From assembly GCA_963922205.1 (NCBI GenBank), contig CAWUHX010000261.1, positions 124,001 to 188,000 of the forward strand: a stretch of 64,000 nt of DNA, given 5' to 3'. This stretch comes from Romanomermis culicivorax (Eukaryota > Nematoda > Enoplea > Mermithida > Mermithidae). Positions within the stretch are counted from its first letter, which is position 1, and each line of letters opens with the position of its first letter. Positions 41,469-56,474 of this stretch are shown piece by piece. Position numbers and translations under genes: made by a program. A model generated the notes under the pieces. The model was not told where the DNA came from and searched no databases. It saw only the letters and a list, made by a program, of their open reading frames with translations.

Positions 41469-43313
41469 AAAATTGTACATGAAGATCAAACGTGTGCTGT
41501 TAAGGAAAGAGATATTAGAGACGGACTACTAAGAATTTATAATGTAATAAATTATTTGAATGAAACAAAAAAATCAGGAATAATAGTATCACTAGATTAT
41601 ATGTCTGCCTTTGACATAATTGAATGGGAATATGTTTTTGATACACTAAAATATTTTAATATTTGTGAAAAATATATAAATTGGATTAGAATAATTTACA
41701 AAAATGGATATGCAAATTCAGCCTTAATAATAAACGGCTATGAAACTTTCCCATTCAAAGTGACCCGAGGCATAAGACAAGGGTGCCCTTTGTCTCCTCT
41801 CTTGTATGTCCTAGTCTCAGAAACAGTTTGTAATTATTTAAGGGTGGAAATATCAGTCAAAGGACTACACCTATTAGGAAAGGAATATAAGGTAAACTGT
41901 TATGCAGATGATACAAACTTTTTTGTTGAGGATTTAAAATCAATTAGCACAATTTTTAAGGTATATGATAGGTTTCAAAAAGCTAGTGGTGCAACTCTAA
42001 AGAAGGAAAAAACTAAAATACTTTGTATAGGAGACAGTGAAAAACAAGTTGAGGAAAGTAATTTTGGAGAGTATGTTTGTGAAAAATTGAAAATTTATGG
42101 AATTTATTTTGATAAACACGGAACAGACTGTGAGGAGAACTTAAAGCTACTAAAGGAAGAGATCAACAGATTCAAGGGTAATTTAGCCTCAAGTAAAACA
42201 TCCTACTATGCAAGAGCTAAAATAATTGACACATATTTTTTATCAAAATTGTGGTATTCTTCCCTTTTTTGCAAAATTAGTTCAGATTTTTTAAAAATGA
42301 TAGAAAAATTCACTGCAAATTTCATTTGGTCCAATAAATCAAATAGGAATCTTGTGGCTACTGCTAAGCTTAAACTACCTACATCAGTGGGGGGTTTGGG
42401 TTTGGCTGATATAGAGACAAAAGTTAGAGCAATGAGCTTAATGCTTCGAATTAGATGTCAGAAAAAGGACTTTGGTAATATTTTTTGGTTCTTTATAGAT
42501 AAGGTAAAAGATAAAACAAAACGACAATTGAGCAGAACCAGTGCCCCTGAATTATATAAGAGGATTAGATTAGCAGAAATTGAATCAAAAATAGAATTAT
42601 TGGATAATATGCAAATTGGGCTAAATAATCAAACTCTGAATTTGGATCAAATTTCTACAAAATTACTTTGTTTTCAACTAACAAAGGATAAAGTACAAAA
42701 TTTAGATCCAAAAATAACAAGATATTGGGAATTGAAATTGGGCGTAAATTCTAATGTAATAAAAAATCTTTTGAGTATAGGACCTGTGAAATTTGCTGAT
42801 GGATATACGAGAAATTTGCATTTTTCTATAATTCATAGATTTTTACTTACAAGATCAAAAATCAATCATATGAGTCCAAGCTCAGATCGGAATTGTAAGT
42901 TCTGTTTAGCCTCAAATGTTGAGGAAAGAGAGGATGTTTTCCACGCATTAGTTACCTGTCCGAGAGTTTCAGAAATATGGGTAAAAATTGCACAAATTTT
43001 GAAGAAACTTGATAATAACTTTTCCTTAGAAATTGAAAACTTTATTTTTGGGGTAAAACCAAAATTTGTTTCCAAGGATAAAACCATACTAGCAAATTTA
43101 TTCATACAAATTGCTCAAAAAAGTATCTGGCAAACAAGAATGACTTTTGAGAATAAAAGCGAACAAAAAGATCCTTGGGAAATTTTTAGAAAAAATTTCC
43201 CGGTTTATATTTTGAGACTTTACGATATATTAGAGTATAGGGTGTTGGAAAATTTTTTCCTCAAAAATAAAGTATGTAAGAAGAGTAGATATAAAATTTT
43301 AATAAATTTTTAA
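41469..43313 (+). CDS. LINE reverse transcriptase ORF, N-terminally truncated
   Basis: One uninterrupted frame, 585 residues from the first Met at 41556 and open for about 29 codons before it (IVHEDQTCAVKERDIRDGLL). RT motifs: LDYMSAFD (residues 13-20 from that Met), RGIRQGCPLSP (71-81), catalytic YADD (116-119). Near the C-terminus is a Cys-Cys-His-Cys knuckle, CKFCLASNVEEREDVFHALVTC-like, typical of L1/Tx1-type ORF2. The endonuclease domain and RT N-terminus are missing. The intact frame suggests a recent insertion. It reverse-transcribes LINE RNA in the full-length element; this copy alone cannot be autonomous. Confidence 0.92.
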   Translation, partial: KIVHEDQTCAVKERDIRDGLLRIYNVINYLNETKKSGIIVSLDYMSAFDIIEWEYVFDTLKYFNICEKYINWIRIIYKNGYANSALIINGYETFPFKVTRGIRQGCPLSPLLYVLVSETVCNYLRVEISVKGLHLLGKEYKVNCYADDTNFFVEDLKSISTIFKVYDRFQKASGATLKKEKTKILCIGDSEKQVEESNFGEYVCEKLKIYGIYFDKHGTDCEENLKLLKEEINRFKGNLASSKTSYYARAKIIDTYFLSKLWYSSLFCKISSDFLKMIEKFTANFIWSNKSNRNLVATAKLKLPTSVGGLGLADIETKVRAMSLMLRIRCQKKDFGNIFWFFIDKVKDKTKRQLSRTSAPELYKRIRLAEIESKIELLDNMQIGLNNQTLNLDQISTKLLCFQLTKDKVQNLDPKITRYWELKLGVNSNVIKNLLSIGPVKFADGYTRNLHFSIIHRFLLTRSKINHMSPSSDRNCKFCLASNVEEREDVFHALVTCPRVSEIWVKIAQILKKLDNNFSLEIENFIFGVKPKFVSKDKTILANLFIQIAQKSIWQTRMTFENKSEQKDPWEIFRKNFPVYILRLYDILEYRVLENFFLKNKVCKKSRYKILINF

Positions 43314-43711
43314 GGCCGTTCAGATCCTTGCGTTTCTTCAGGGAAAAATTTTTTTTTTGTATTATAGCAGTTTCAAAATATATATTGATTTTTCTATTTT
43401 CGCATTATTTTCGTATGTTTGAAAAATAAGGTTTCGTCAAAATTTATTTCACACGTAAAATTACTGTAGTTTAATTGTCATTTATGTTTTTTCGCTTCAT
43501 TATTTTTTCTCCGTCTGAATATTTTTAATTTTCAGGTAAGAATTATGTTATTTAGTTATAATGTTAATCCAGATAAATTACATGCAAGTTTTTATATTGC
43601 TGGACATTATTGTATAGTTTTTTTGTTATCGTCGCGGGCCGTAAGACCAGGCCTTTTTTGATACCCCCTCTTGGCCAATAAAGATATTTAATCCCAAAAA
43701 AAAAAAAAAAA
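41470..43711 (+). mobile_element. 5'-truncated L1/Tx1-like LINE with poly(A)
   Basis: The copy starts inside the RT domain, ends in 16 A residues (43696-43711) and is flanked by perfect 11-bp repeats tacttggccaa (41459-41469, 43712-43722). These belong to the P element it entered. This is the mark of target-primed reverse transcription. Confidence 0.95.
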
Positions 43712-44035
43712 TACTTGGCCAACCCTGTACCCAACCCCCCAGACTTGAAAAAATTTGCAAAAAAGTGTTTTTTTCGTAAAAATTTTCGACTTTTTTTCGA
43801 CCCCCCTCCAAAAAAATTTTCGGTTTTACCCTAGAGATGTCCCAGGCACCAGCGTCGGTACCATGGTATCTGACACCGGCCGGTGCCTGAGGTTTTTTCA
43901 CAGATACTTGAATTTTGGTGAAACGTGTTTCAATAACTACAAAAACCTTATTTTCTGCAACCGATATAGGCTGTTGATCAAAGCTAATAAAATTCACGAT
44001 TTTTTGAACTAAAACTTGTGAACTATCATGGTCAA

Positions 44036-44684
44036 CAGTGTTTTTTTTTTAGCGCGGCGCTAATGAAAATTTTTTGCGCTAATGAAAAATGATAGTCATT
44101 CAAAAATTTCAAGTGATTCGAAAATGCATTAACATTTAGAAATTCGCAGCTCAGTAGCATAAGGAAACACTTCTTATAGTACATCATATTAATCCAAATA
44201 CATGTACTCATGGTTGGATCAAATTCTGAAAAAAATGCCATCGGCTATAAATTCAAAAATTTATTATCGCAAGCTTACCGGACATCACAAATATTTTTGG
44301 TTGACTAAGAATAACTGTTAATCACGCTTTTCTCCCATGTTGTAACGGCCACGGCTCAATTCTCGCTTCCAAATTTCGACTGCTTCGCTGTAATCAAAAC
44401 GATCGTATGTGGTACTGCCCAATGCCCATAACAATCAAAAGCACAGCACACACGCCAAATATGCACAATGCCCAAAATGGAATGTGATGATTTTTGATAA
44501 CCTGTCTGTACGACATATTACATATTCTACGGATTGACTATACTATGTGTTTTAATCGAAAATCAACGCGCGCGAAAAATTTATTTCTGTGCAGTGTGCA
44601 CTAACGAAAATTGTTCTGCGCTAATGAACTAAATGTTCCATTAGCGCCAGTGCTAACGGGAGTGACGCTAAAAAAAAAACACTG
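44036..44684. mobile_element. family C hAT-like element (AGCGC word)
   Basis: Ends CAGTGTTTTTTTTTTAGCG and, inverted, CAGTGTTTTTTTTTTAGCG; perfect 8-bp duplication atggtcaa. The words GCGCTAATGAAA and TTAGCGC recur at both ends. No ORF of note. Confidence 0.95.
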
Positions 44685-44949
44685 ATGGTCAACGTCCCAA
44701 GTTTCTATGAAACTAGATTCTATTATCATTCGATTGCCGCTAATTTGTATTTTTCCCTGTTTGAACCTTAATTTTACTTTTTCTGTAGCTTTTTACATGG
44801 CTAAATATTTCATATCATCCTGTCGATAGGTTGCCTGCCAAATGCTTCTTGAAGCTGCTGCGCCCAAGGTCTTGTTTATCTAGATCACCTCGGATAAATT
44901 CTTTAGTGCAATAGTTGCATTTTGCTCTGATTTCATTGGTTGTCGGAAT

Positions 44950-45400
44950 GGTAAAAAAGTTTTATATAACAGCAGGGTGCCTATAGCCCATTTAATTTAT
45001 AATGTTAGATGCAGCGAAAACTAAATAGTAAGTACAATTTGATACACAATTTTCGCTTGCCGAAAATCTTTATGTTAAAAAGGCTTAATTTCTATCTAAG
45101 AATGGGAAAGGCCGATATCATGGAAAAACGTCAAGCGTATTCACTTTCGATTTAGATAGCACTGCGTTGATACCTCAGTTGAAATTTTCGGCTGTTCTGT
45201 TTGTTGCTTACTGACAATTTTTTTTCATTGATTAGAGAAATAAGCTCTATTAGCTTTTTCATTGTTGAACATACTTTGATGGGACTACAGTATCGATCAT
45301 CTCAAAATCAATGGAGTATATGCATAAGTGATCATTCTCCAGACTGTATTTTTCAACTTAATTTAGGAATGTTATCTGCAAAAAACACAACAGTAAGTAT
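44950..45400. repeat. diverged repeat E (copy 2)
   Basis: Pairs with 33700-34080 in order and orientation. It is part of the T element here, so the first copy may be a fragment of another T element. Confidence 0.55.
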
Positions 45401-45570
45401 TGTATACCAAACTCACTCACAGAAGATAATTGATAATGATAAAAGGACACAAAATTCATATCTAATGGGTAAAAAAATCAGGTTGGCACCGGCAAAAAAG
45501 GTGGCACCGGGACATCCCTAGTATACCCCCTCCCCCAACTGGTCGAACGTCTTACAGGTATGCTTGTAGA

Positions 45571-46436
45571 GTCTTTTTATGCATCATCCAGCAGCATTTT
45601 TCCATCATCACTCTGATCAGTCTTAACTATTCGGCATCTGAATTAATTGCAGAATTCTGTCAAGCACAAGCTTCTATATCAACTGTTTCGGCAAATTCAT
45701 TGTCATCATGAATTTCGGGTTCGGCTTGAGCAGATGTTCCAACTTTCATTTGATCTTCAAAATTTTTAGAATGTACATTTTCATGACTACTGAGATTCTC
45801 AGCATTTATCTTCTTTTGGTTAATGCAGAATAAGTCTGTCAATTTTCGTGAAGTTGCTATAATTTGTGACGTATACAACTAGGAAATAAGGGAGCAATGC
45901 AATCGTTGTTGGAAAATAATAAAATAATGAGGTATTTTCTGGAAAAATAATATAAATCTAGTGCATTTTTTGGAAAAATAATCACGGCTGTCAATCTGAC
46001 ATAAAAGTATGAACTTGACCATCAAAAAATTTTCTCCAAAGTGATGTTTAAGCACAAAAAATCTTTCCTTAATTTCAAAAAAAATTCCTCAAAAATGGTC
46101 GATTGAGGAAAAAACTGTAGACACGCCTTACCTTCCCTTCACTTCCCCAACTGGTCCGACCTTTTATAATTATGTCCGGTACGGACGCTTTTTTTTCACA
46201 TGTCAATGTGCAATGTGAAACTTATGTAAACAGATAAATTTTTGGTTGCCCAAATTGAAATTCGGAAAAACGCTAGTTTTTTTGTATTCCATTCAATTCG
46301 CATCAGTTCTAGATTTTACTAATCTTCACGAGTTTTGGAGAAGACCTTTCAAGATTACATTTTTTGGTGCTTAGGTTCGAGAAAAACTGGATCTTCTTAT
46401 TCGAGTTATAGATTAGTTACAACAACATTTCTAGCT
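45571..46436. other. gene-free stretch upstream of the katanin gene
   Basis: AT-rich with a worn repeat around 46060-46250 (AATTCCTCAAAAATGG, CCGGTACGGACGCTTTTTTTTCACATG). The promoter and 5' UTR of the katanin-like gene should lie at its right edge. Confidence 0.5.
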
Positions 46437-52331
<5,895 letters not shown>

Positions 52332-52627
52332 ATTTTTAGAAATTTTGTTTTCTTTCATTTTTTCCTCGCATTTTTTGTAATATATTTCGATTTTCCGTTG
52401 AGTCAAGACTCATTCTATGATCAAGTTTTCGTAAACTCTGTGCTTGTTGTAATCTGCAGTAAAATGAGCGTTTTATTTTTCCTCTTCCGCCTGTTACCAG
52501 TGTTGATTCTCGAGTTGACGATTTCGTCAGATGATGCTTATGTTTCTACATTCAGTAAATTAAAACAGTTCACTGTAATTTATATCACTGAATTTTTTCG
52601 GACGCCGACCGACCGGCGACTTCGTCC

Positions 52628-53641
52628 CACTGTTTTTTTTTCCCCCGGGCCTTTTCCCCAAATGGGGAAAGGGATCAAAATTTTTTTCCCCATTTTCTCG
52701 AAGTCGTTTTTTTCGCTTAAAAATGCTCACAGACGCTTTATTTACGTGTTTTTGGGCTTTTTCAGGTCTTCTGGTGTTTTTAGACCCGTTAATTCATCAA
52801 AATTGAGGAAAAAATTGAAATTTTCGAGTTCGAAGTTTAATCTACAAGCATTGGAACAAACTTTCAAGCAAACTATCCAAAAGCATAATCACTTTGAATT
52901 ACATGAGAAATCGATGGTTAAGTTCTCCATGTTGACAAGTGAGAACCTAAAAGGGATCTTAATCTTTCCGGCGCGTAGCGCCGGAAAAATTTTTTGGTTA
53001 TTGATATTCTGCGACGCTAGAAAATCAATTTTCCGAACGTTTATTTCAAGAAGTAGATTTGAATTTTGTGTTCAAAAGTCGTAATTTCTAGAATTTTACT
53101 TGAAAAATTTTAAAACCAGTATATAATTTATTTGTAAACTCTCATACTTTGGTCGAAAATATATGAGTAAGCAGAGTATAAATTTCCGAAAGATATTTCC
53201 ATGAAGCATTTAAATTGATTTTACGTTAGAAAAGAAATAATTGCATCAAAAAGCTTAGAGACTTGACATATTGATCTTTCTCAAAAGGAAAAAATGCGAA
53301 TCTTCATTAAATATAAATATCATGATAAAATATTGAAGATTACCAATGAAAACATGAGATAATACGTTCAAGATGATGAAAACTATTATAGATTATATGA
53401 TAAATGAAAGTAGACATGCTAAAAGCCGCGCCAGGGATTAGTAATGCGTAATAATGATTATTAAAGTTATAATCGGCGCGAAGCGCCGGAAAATTTTGAG
53501 ATTATGACCTTCTAAAATGCATCTTTTCTGTATCCGATCCCCAAAATTTTCTTCCCCAAATGGGGAAAGAGCCCAAAATTTTTTTCCCCTTTCCGAATTT
53601 TTTTTCCCGAAAAAGCACGATTTGGGGAAAAAAAAACAGTG
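52628..53641. mobile_element. family K (TGGGG word) hAT-like element
   Basis: Ends CACTGTTTTTTTTTCCCC and ..GGGGAAAAAAAAACAGTG; perfect 8-bp duplication cttcgtcc. Words TTCCCCAAATGGGGAAA lie at both ends, hairpins at 52968 and 53474. It gives the uninterrupted version of the next copy. Confidence 0.95.
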
Positions 53642-54022
53642 CTTCGTCCTAATTTTTGTTAAATTGTTTCTGTCCCCGTGTTGCCAGATGCGGCTATTTC
53701 CCGCGGTTTTCAGATCCCTCTGGTGGTTTGACTATTTGGCGGTTTTCAAGTTTTGGTTAATGGTTACCGCGATGATAATGCAAGCACTGTTTTTTTCCCC
53801 CGGGCCTTTTCCTCAAATGGGGAAAGGGATCAAAATTTTTTTCCCCATTTTCCCGAAGTCGTTTTTTTCGCTTAAAAATGCTTACAGACGCTTTATTTAC
53901 GTGTTTTTGAGCTTTTTCAAGCCTTCTGGTGTTTTCAGACCCGTTAATTCATTAAAATTGAGGAAAAATTGAAGTTTTCGAGTTCAAAGTTTAATCTACA
54001 AGCATTGGAACAAACTTTCAAG

Positions 54023-54259
54023 CATACCTGTACTTGGGGGGGTTGGGGGGGGGACCCCCCCCCCCCAACTCGGCCAACCCTATACCCAAAATCATTTCCC
54101 CCCCCCCCAACCCCCCCCCCCAGTTGGGAAAAAATTTGCCAAAAAGTGTATGTTTTTTGGCCTTTTTTTGGGAAAAATTTCGACTTTTTCCTACCCCCCC
54201 CCCCAAAATTTCGGATTTACCCCCCCCCCCCCCAACTGGTCGGAGGTCTTACAGGTATG
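54023..54259 (+). mobile_element. family P element with proven empty site
   Basis: CATACCTGTACTTGGGG to CTTACAGGTATG; perfect duplication ctttcaag. The sister K element at about 52860 has the uninterrupted site AAACTTTCAAGCAAAC, which proves that these 8 bp are duplicated and that the element ends at CATAC/GTATG. Confidence 0.97.
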
Positions 54260-54789
54260 CTTTCAAGCAAACTATCCAAAAGCATAATGACTTTGAATTA
54301 CATGAGAAATCGATGGTTAAGTCCTCTATGATGACAAGTGAGAACCCAAAAGGGATGCTAATCTTTCCGGCGCGAAGCGCCGGAAAAATTTTTTGGGTAT
54401 TGATATTCTGCGACGCTGGAAAATGAACTTTCCGAACGTTTATTTCAAAAATTAGATTTGAATTTTGTATCCAAAAGTCGTAATTTCTAGAATTTTATCT
54501 GAAAAATTTTAAAACCAGTATAATTTATTTGTAAACTCTCATACTTCGTCGAAAATATATGAGTAAGCAGAGTATAAATTTCCGAAAGATATTTCCATGA
54601 AGCATTTGAATTGATTTTACGTTGAAAAGAAATAATTGCATCAAAAAGCTTAGAGACTTGACGTATTGATCTTTCTCAAAAGGAAAAAAATGTGAATCTT
54701 CATTAAATATCATGATAAAATATTGAAGATTACCAATGAAAACATGAGATAATACGTTCAAGATGATGAAAACTATTATAGATTGTATG

Positions 54790-54990
54790 CATACCTGTAA
54801 GACCTCCGACCAGTTGGGGGGGGGGGGTAGGAAAAAGTCGAAATTTTTCCCCAAAAAGGCCAAAAAACATACACTTTTTGGCAAATTTTTTTAATTTTTT
54901 CCCAACTGGGGGGGGGTTGGGGGGGGGGGAAATGATTTTGGGTATAGGGTTGGCCGAGTTGGGGGGGGGGTCCCCCCTAACTCGGCCAAC
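54790..54990 (-). mobile_element. family P, right end deleted
   Basis: Starts CATACCTGTAAGACCTCCG and runs through core and G runs to CTCGGCCAAC, then joins the last bases of the K element. The second TIR is lost. Confidence 0.85.
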
Positions 54991-55016
54991 CGTGAATGCA
55001 AGATCAGGGTTGGCGG

Positions 55017-56152
55017 CAGCGTTTTTTTGTGCACGGCGGACATTTGTGCCAATTGGCACAGGAGGCTAAAAAAACTTGTGTCAATGACACGAAAATTTTT
55101 TTTCTACTGTACTGAAAACTGCGAAAAAGTTTTAGGCCAAAAGTTTGATGACTGATGAGAAGTTAACGTTTAACGCATTAATTTTTTGTAAAAATCGTGC
55201 TGAACCTATTTTTGGGTAAATTACGGATGGCAGTGGCAGCCGAAAATTTTTTTGTGCCAAAAACCATGTTTTGGCACAAAAAAACACTGATTAGGGACGC
55301 GCTTTATTGTCGAAAGTCAACGAATTTGGAAATCTAATTTGAGTTTATTTTTCCTTTAAAATTTTTCTTAGGCTTAGGCTTATGGTACAGCAGCTGCGCC
55401 CTTCGGGCGCAGCGCTGTTGAGGCTCTTCCAAATTTTGGCGCTTTTCCCATGCATAATTTCACTTGTTCTTTCTTCCCTTCATCATGAAAACCCCCAAAA
55501 ACCGGCGTCAGAGAAATTTCGGCGTGGCCACCGTCAAGCCATCCGTAGAAATTCCCTATTTTTCAGCTAACTATGTCAGTGAGATAAAAAAAAAACTGTG
55601 CAAGAAAATAGTTCATGACGACTCAAAATGAAATGGAATGCTGAGAGAATTTAAATAACTCTAGAATTGTTCAGGAAGTTCAAATTGATTCAATTTTCGA
55701 CTACGAATATGAATAGGATATATTTAACAACAATGTAAAGACTAGAGAAAATAAAGTCCAAAATTGTGTAAATCTTCGGTTGAAACATTGCACAATAACC
55801 AACGATGTCAATTTTTCTATTCGAACCAATCAAACACACAAAAAAATAAGAATTTCAGTTTCAAATCCGAGTCTGATAGAATTAACAGAGAATATTCAGA
55901 CTTTCTTCTCATTCATCAGTCATTGACAGCCTATAAAGTTTGCTGCAACGATACTAATACACTGTTCGAAGAGAAATCGCTCGCGTTCGGGTCAAATATA
56001 TGAATAGGAAATATATTCATTGACTTGGCGCAAAGCGCCGAAATTTTTTTGCATTTTCAGCCCCTAAAATGTCTAAAAATCAAGGAAATTTAATGTTTGA
56101 CCAGCCAAAAGTTTTTTGTGCACAAAGCCATGTTTTGACACAAAAAACACTG
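55017..56152. mobile_element. family V hAT-like element (GTGCC word)
   Basis: Ends CAGCGTTTTTTTGTGC and, inverted, CAGTGTTTTTTGTGTC; perfect 8-bp duplication gttggcgg. Palindromic words TTTGTGCCAATTGGCACA lie inside both ends. A 12-bp-stem hairpin GCTGCGCCC-TTC-GGGCGCAGC is at 55391-55412 and a hairpin GGCGCAAAGCGCC at 56027. Confidence 0.9.
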
Positions 56153-56474
56153 GTTGGCGGGCATTAAGTTTTTGGGTGGAGTGGATTTTTTGGGTTGAAA
56201 AATTGAACATTTTTGGGTTTTTAACTAAAAAATTCATTTTTTTCCCATTTTGTTCTCAAGAATACACGTTTCTTACTGATTTAACAATCAAATTGAGAGT
56301 TAAGCAAACTTTATTAACTGCAATGCAGTCTTTTCTGACACTTTTTGTGCGGCGGGTTTTTGGGCGGTTTTCACATTTCTTTTTGCGGTTTTTTTCAGGT
56401 CATTTCACGGTTTTTCACTAAAACCATTTGGCAACACTGTTCTGTTCTTTTATCTGCTGAAGTAAAGCCTGAAA

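Larger units (their letters stand above)
43832..45520. mobile_element. family T hAT-like element (copy 2)
   Basis: Ends TAGAGATGTCCCAGGCACC and, inverted, TAGGGATGTCCCGGTGCC, like T copy 1. Flanks ttttaccc and gtataccc agree at 6 of 8; the host P sequence predicts gtttaccc. It contains a C element (44036-44684) and repeat E copy 2. Confidence 0.8.
41416..45562 (+). mobile_element. family P element split by LINE and T insertions
   Basis: Left end CATATACCTGTAATTGGG, right end CTTACAGGTATG at 45551-45562; flanks cttgcaga and cttgtaga (7 of 8). The element's own sequence is only 41416-41469, 43723-43831 and 45529-45562. It resumes correctly after each insertion (ACTTGGCCAACCCTGTACCC, then TACCCCCTCCCCCAACTGGTCG). 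Confidence 0.9.
53785..54994. mobile_element. family K (TGGGG word) element with two P insertions and a deletion
   Basis: Starts CACTGTTTTTTTCCCCC; 8-bp repeats aatgcaag on both sides. Nearly identical to 52628-53641 up to a P insertion at 54790. The right part of that P and the last part of the K element are then missing, leaving only CCGTG before the duplication. Confidence 0.9.

Noticed and set aside
52398-53084. 228-aa plus-strand ORF after the katanin stop
   Set aside because: It runs from the 3' UTR through a K transposon; no domain, and the sister copy at 53785 does not keep the frame.
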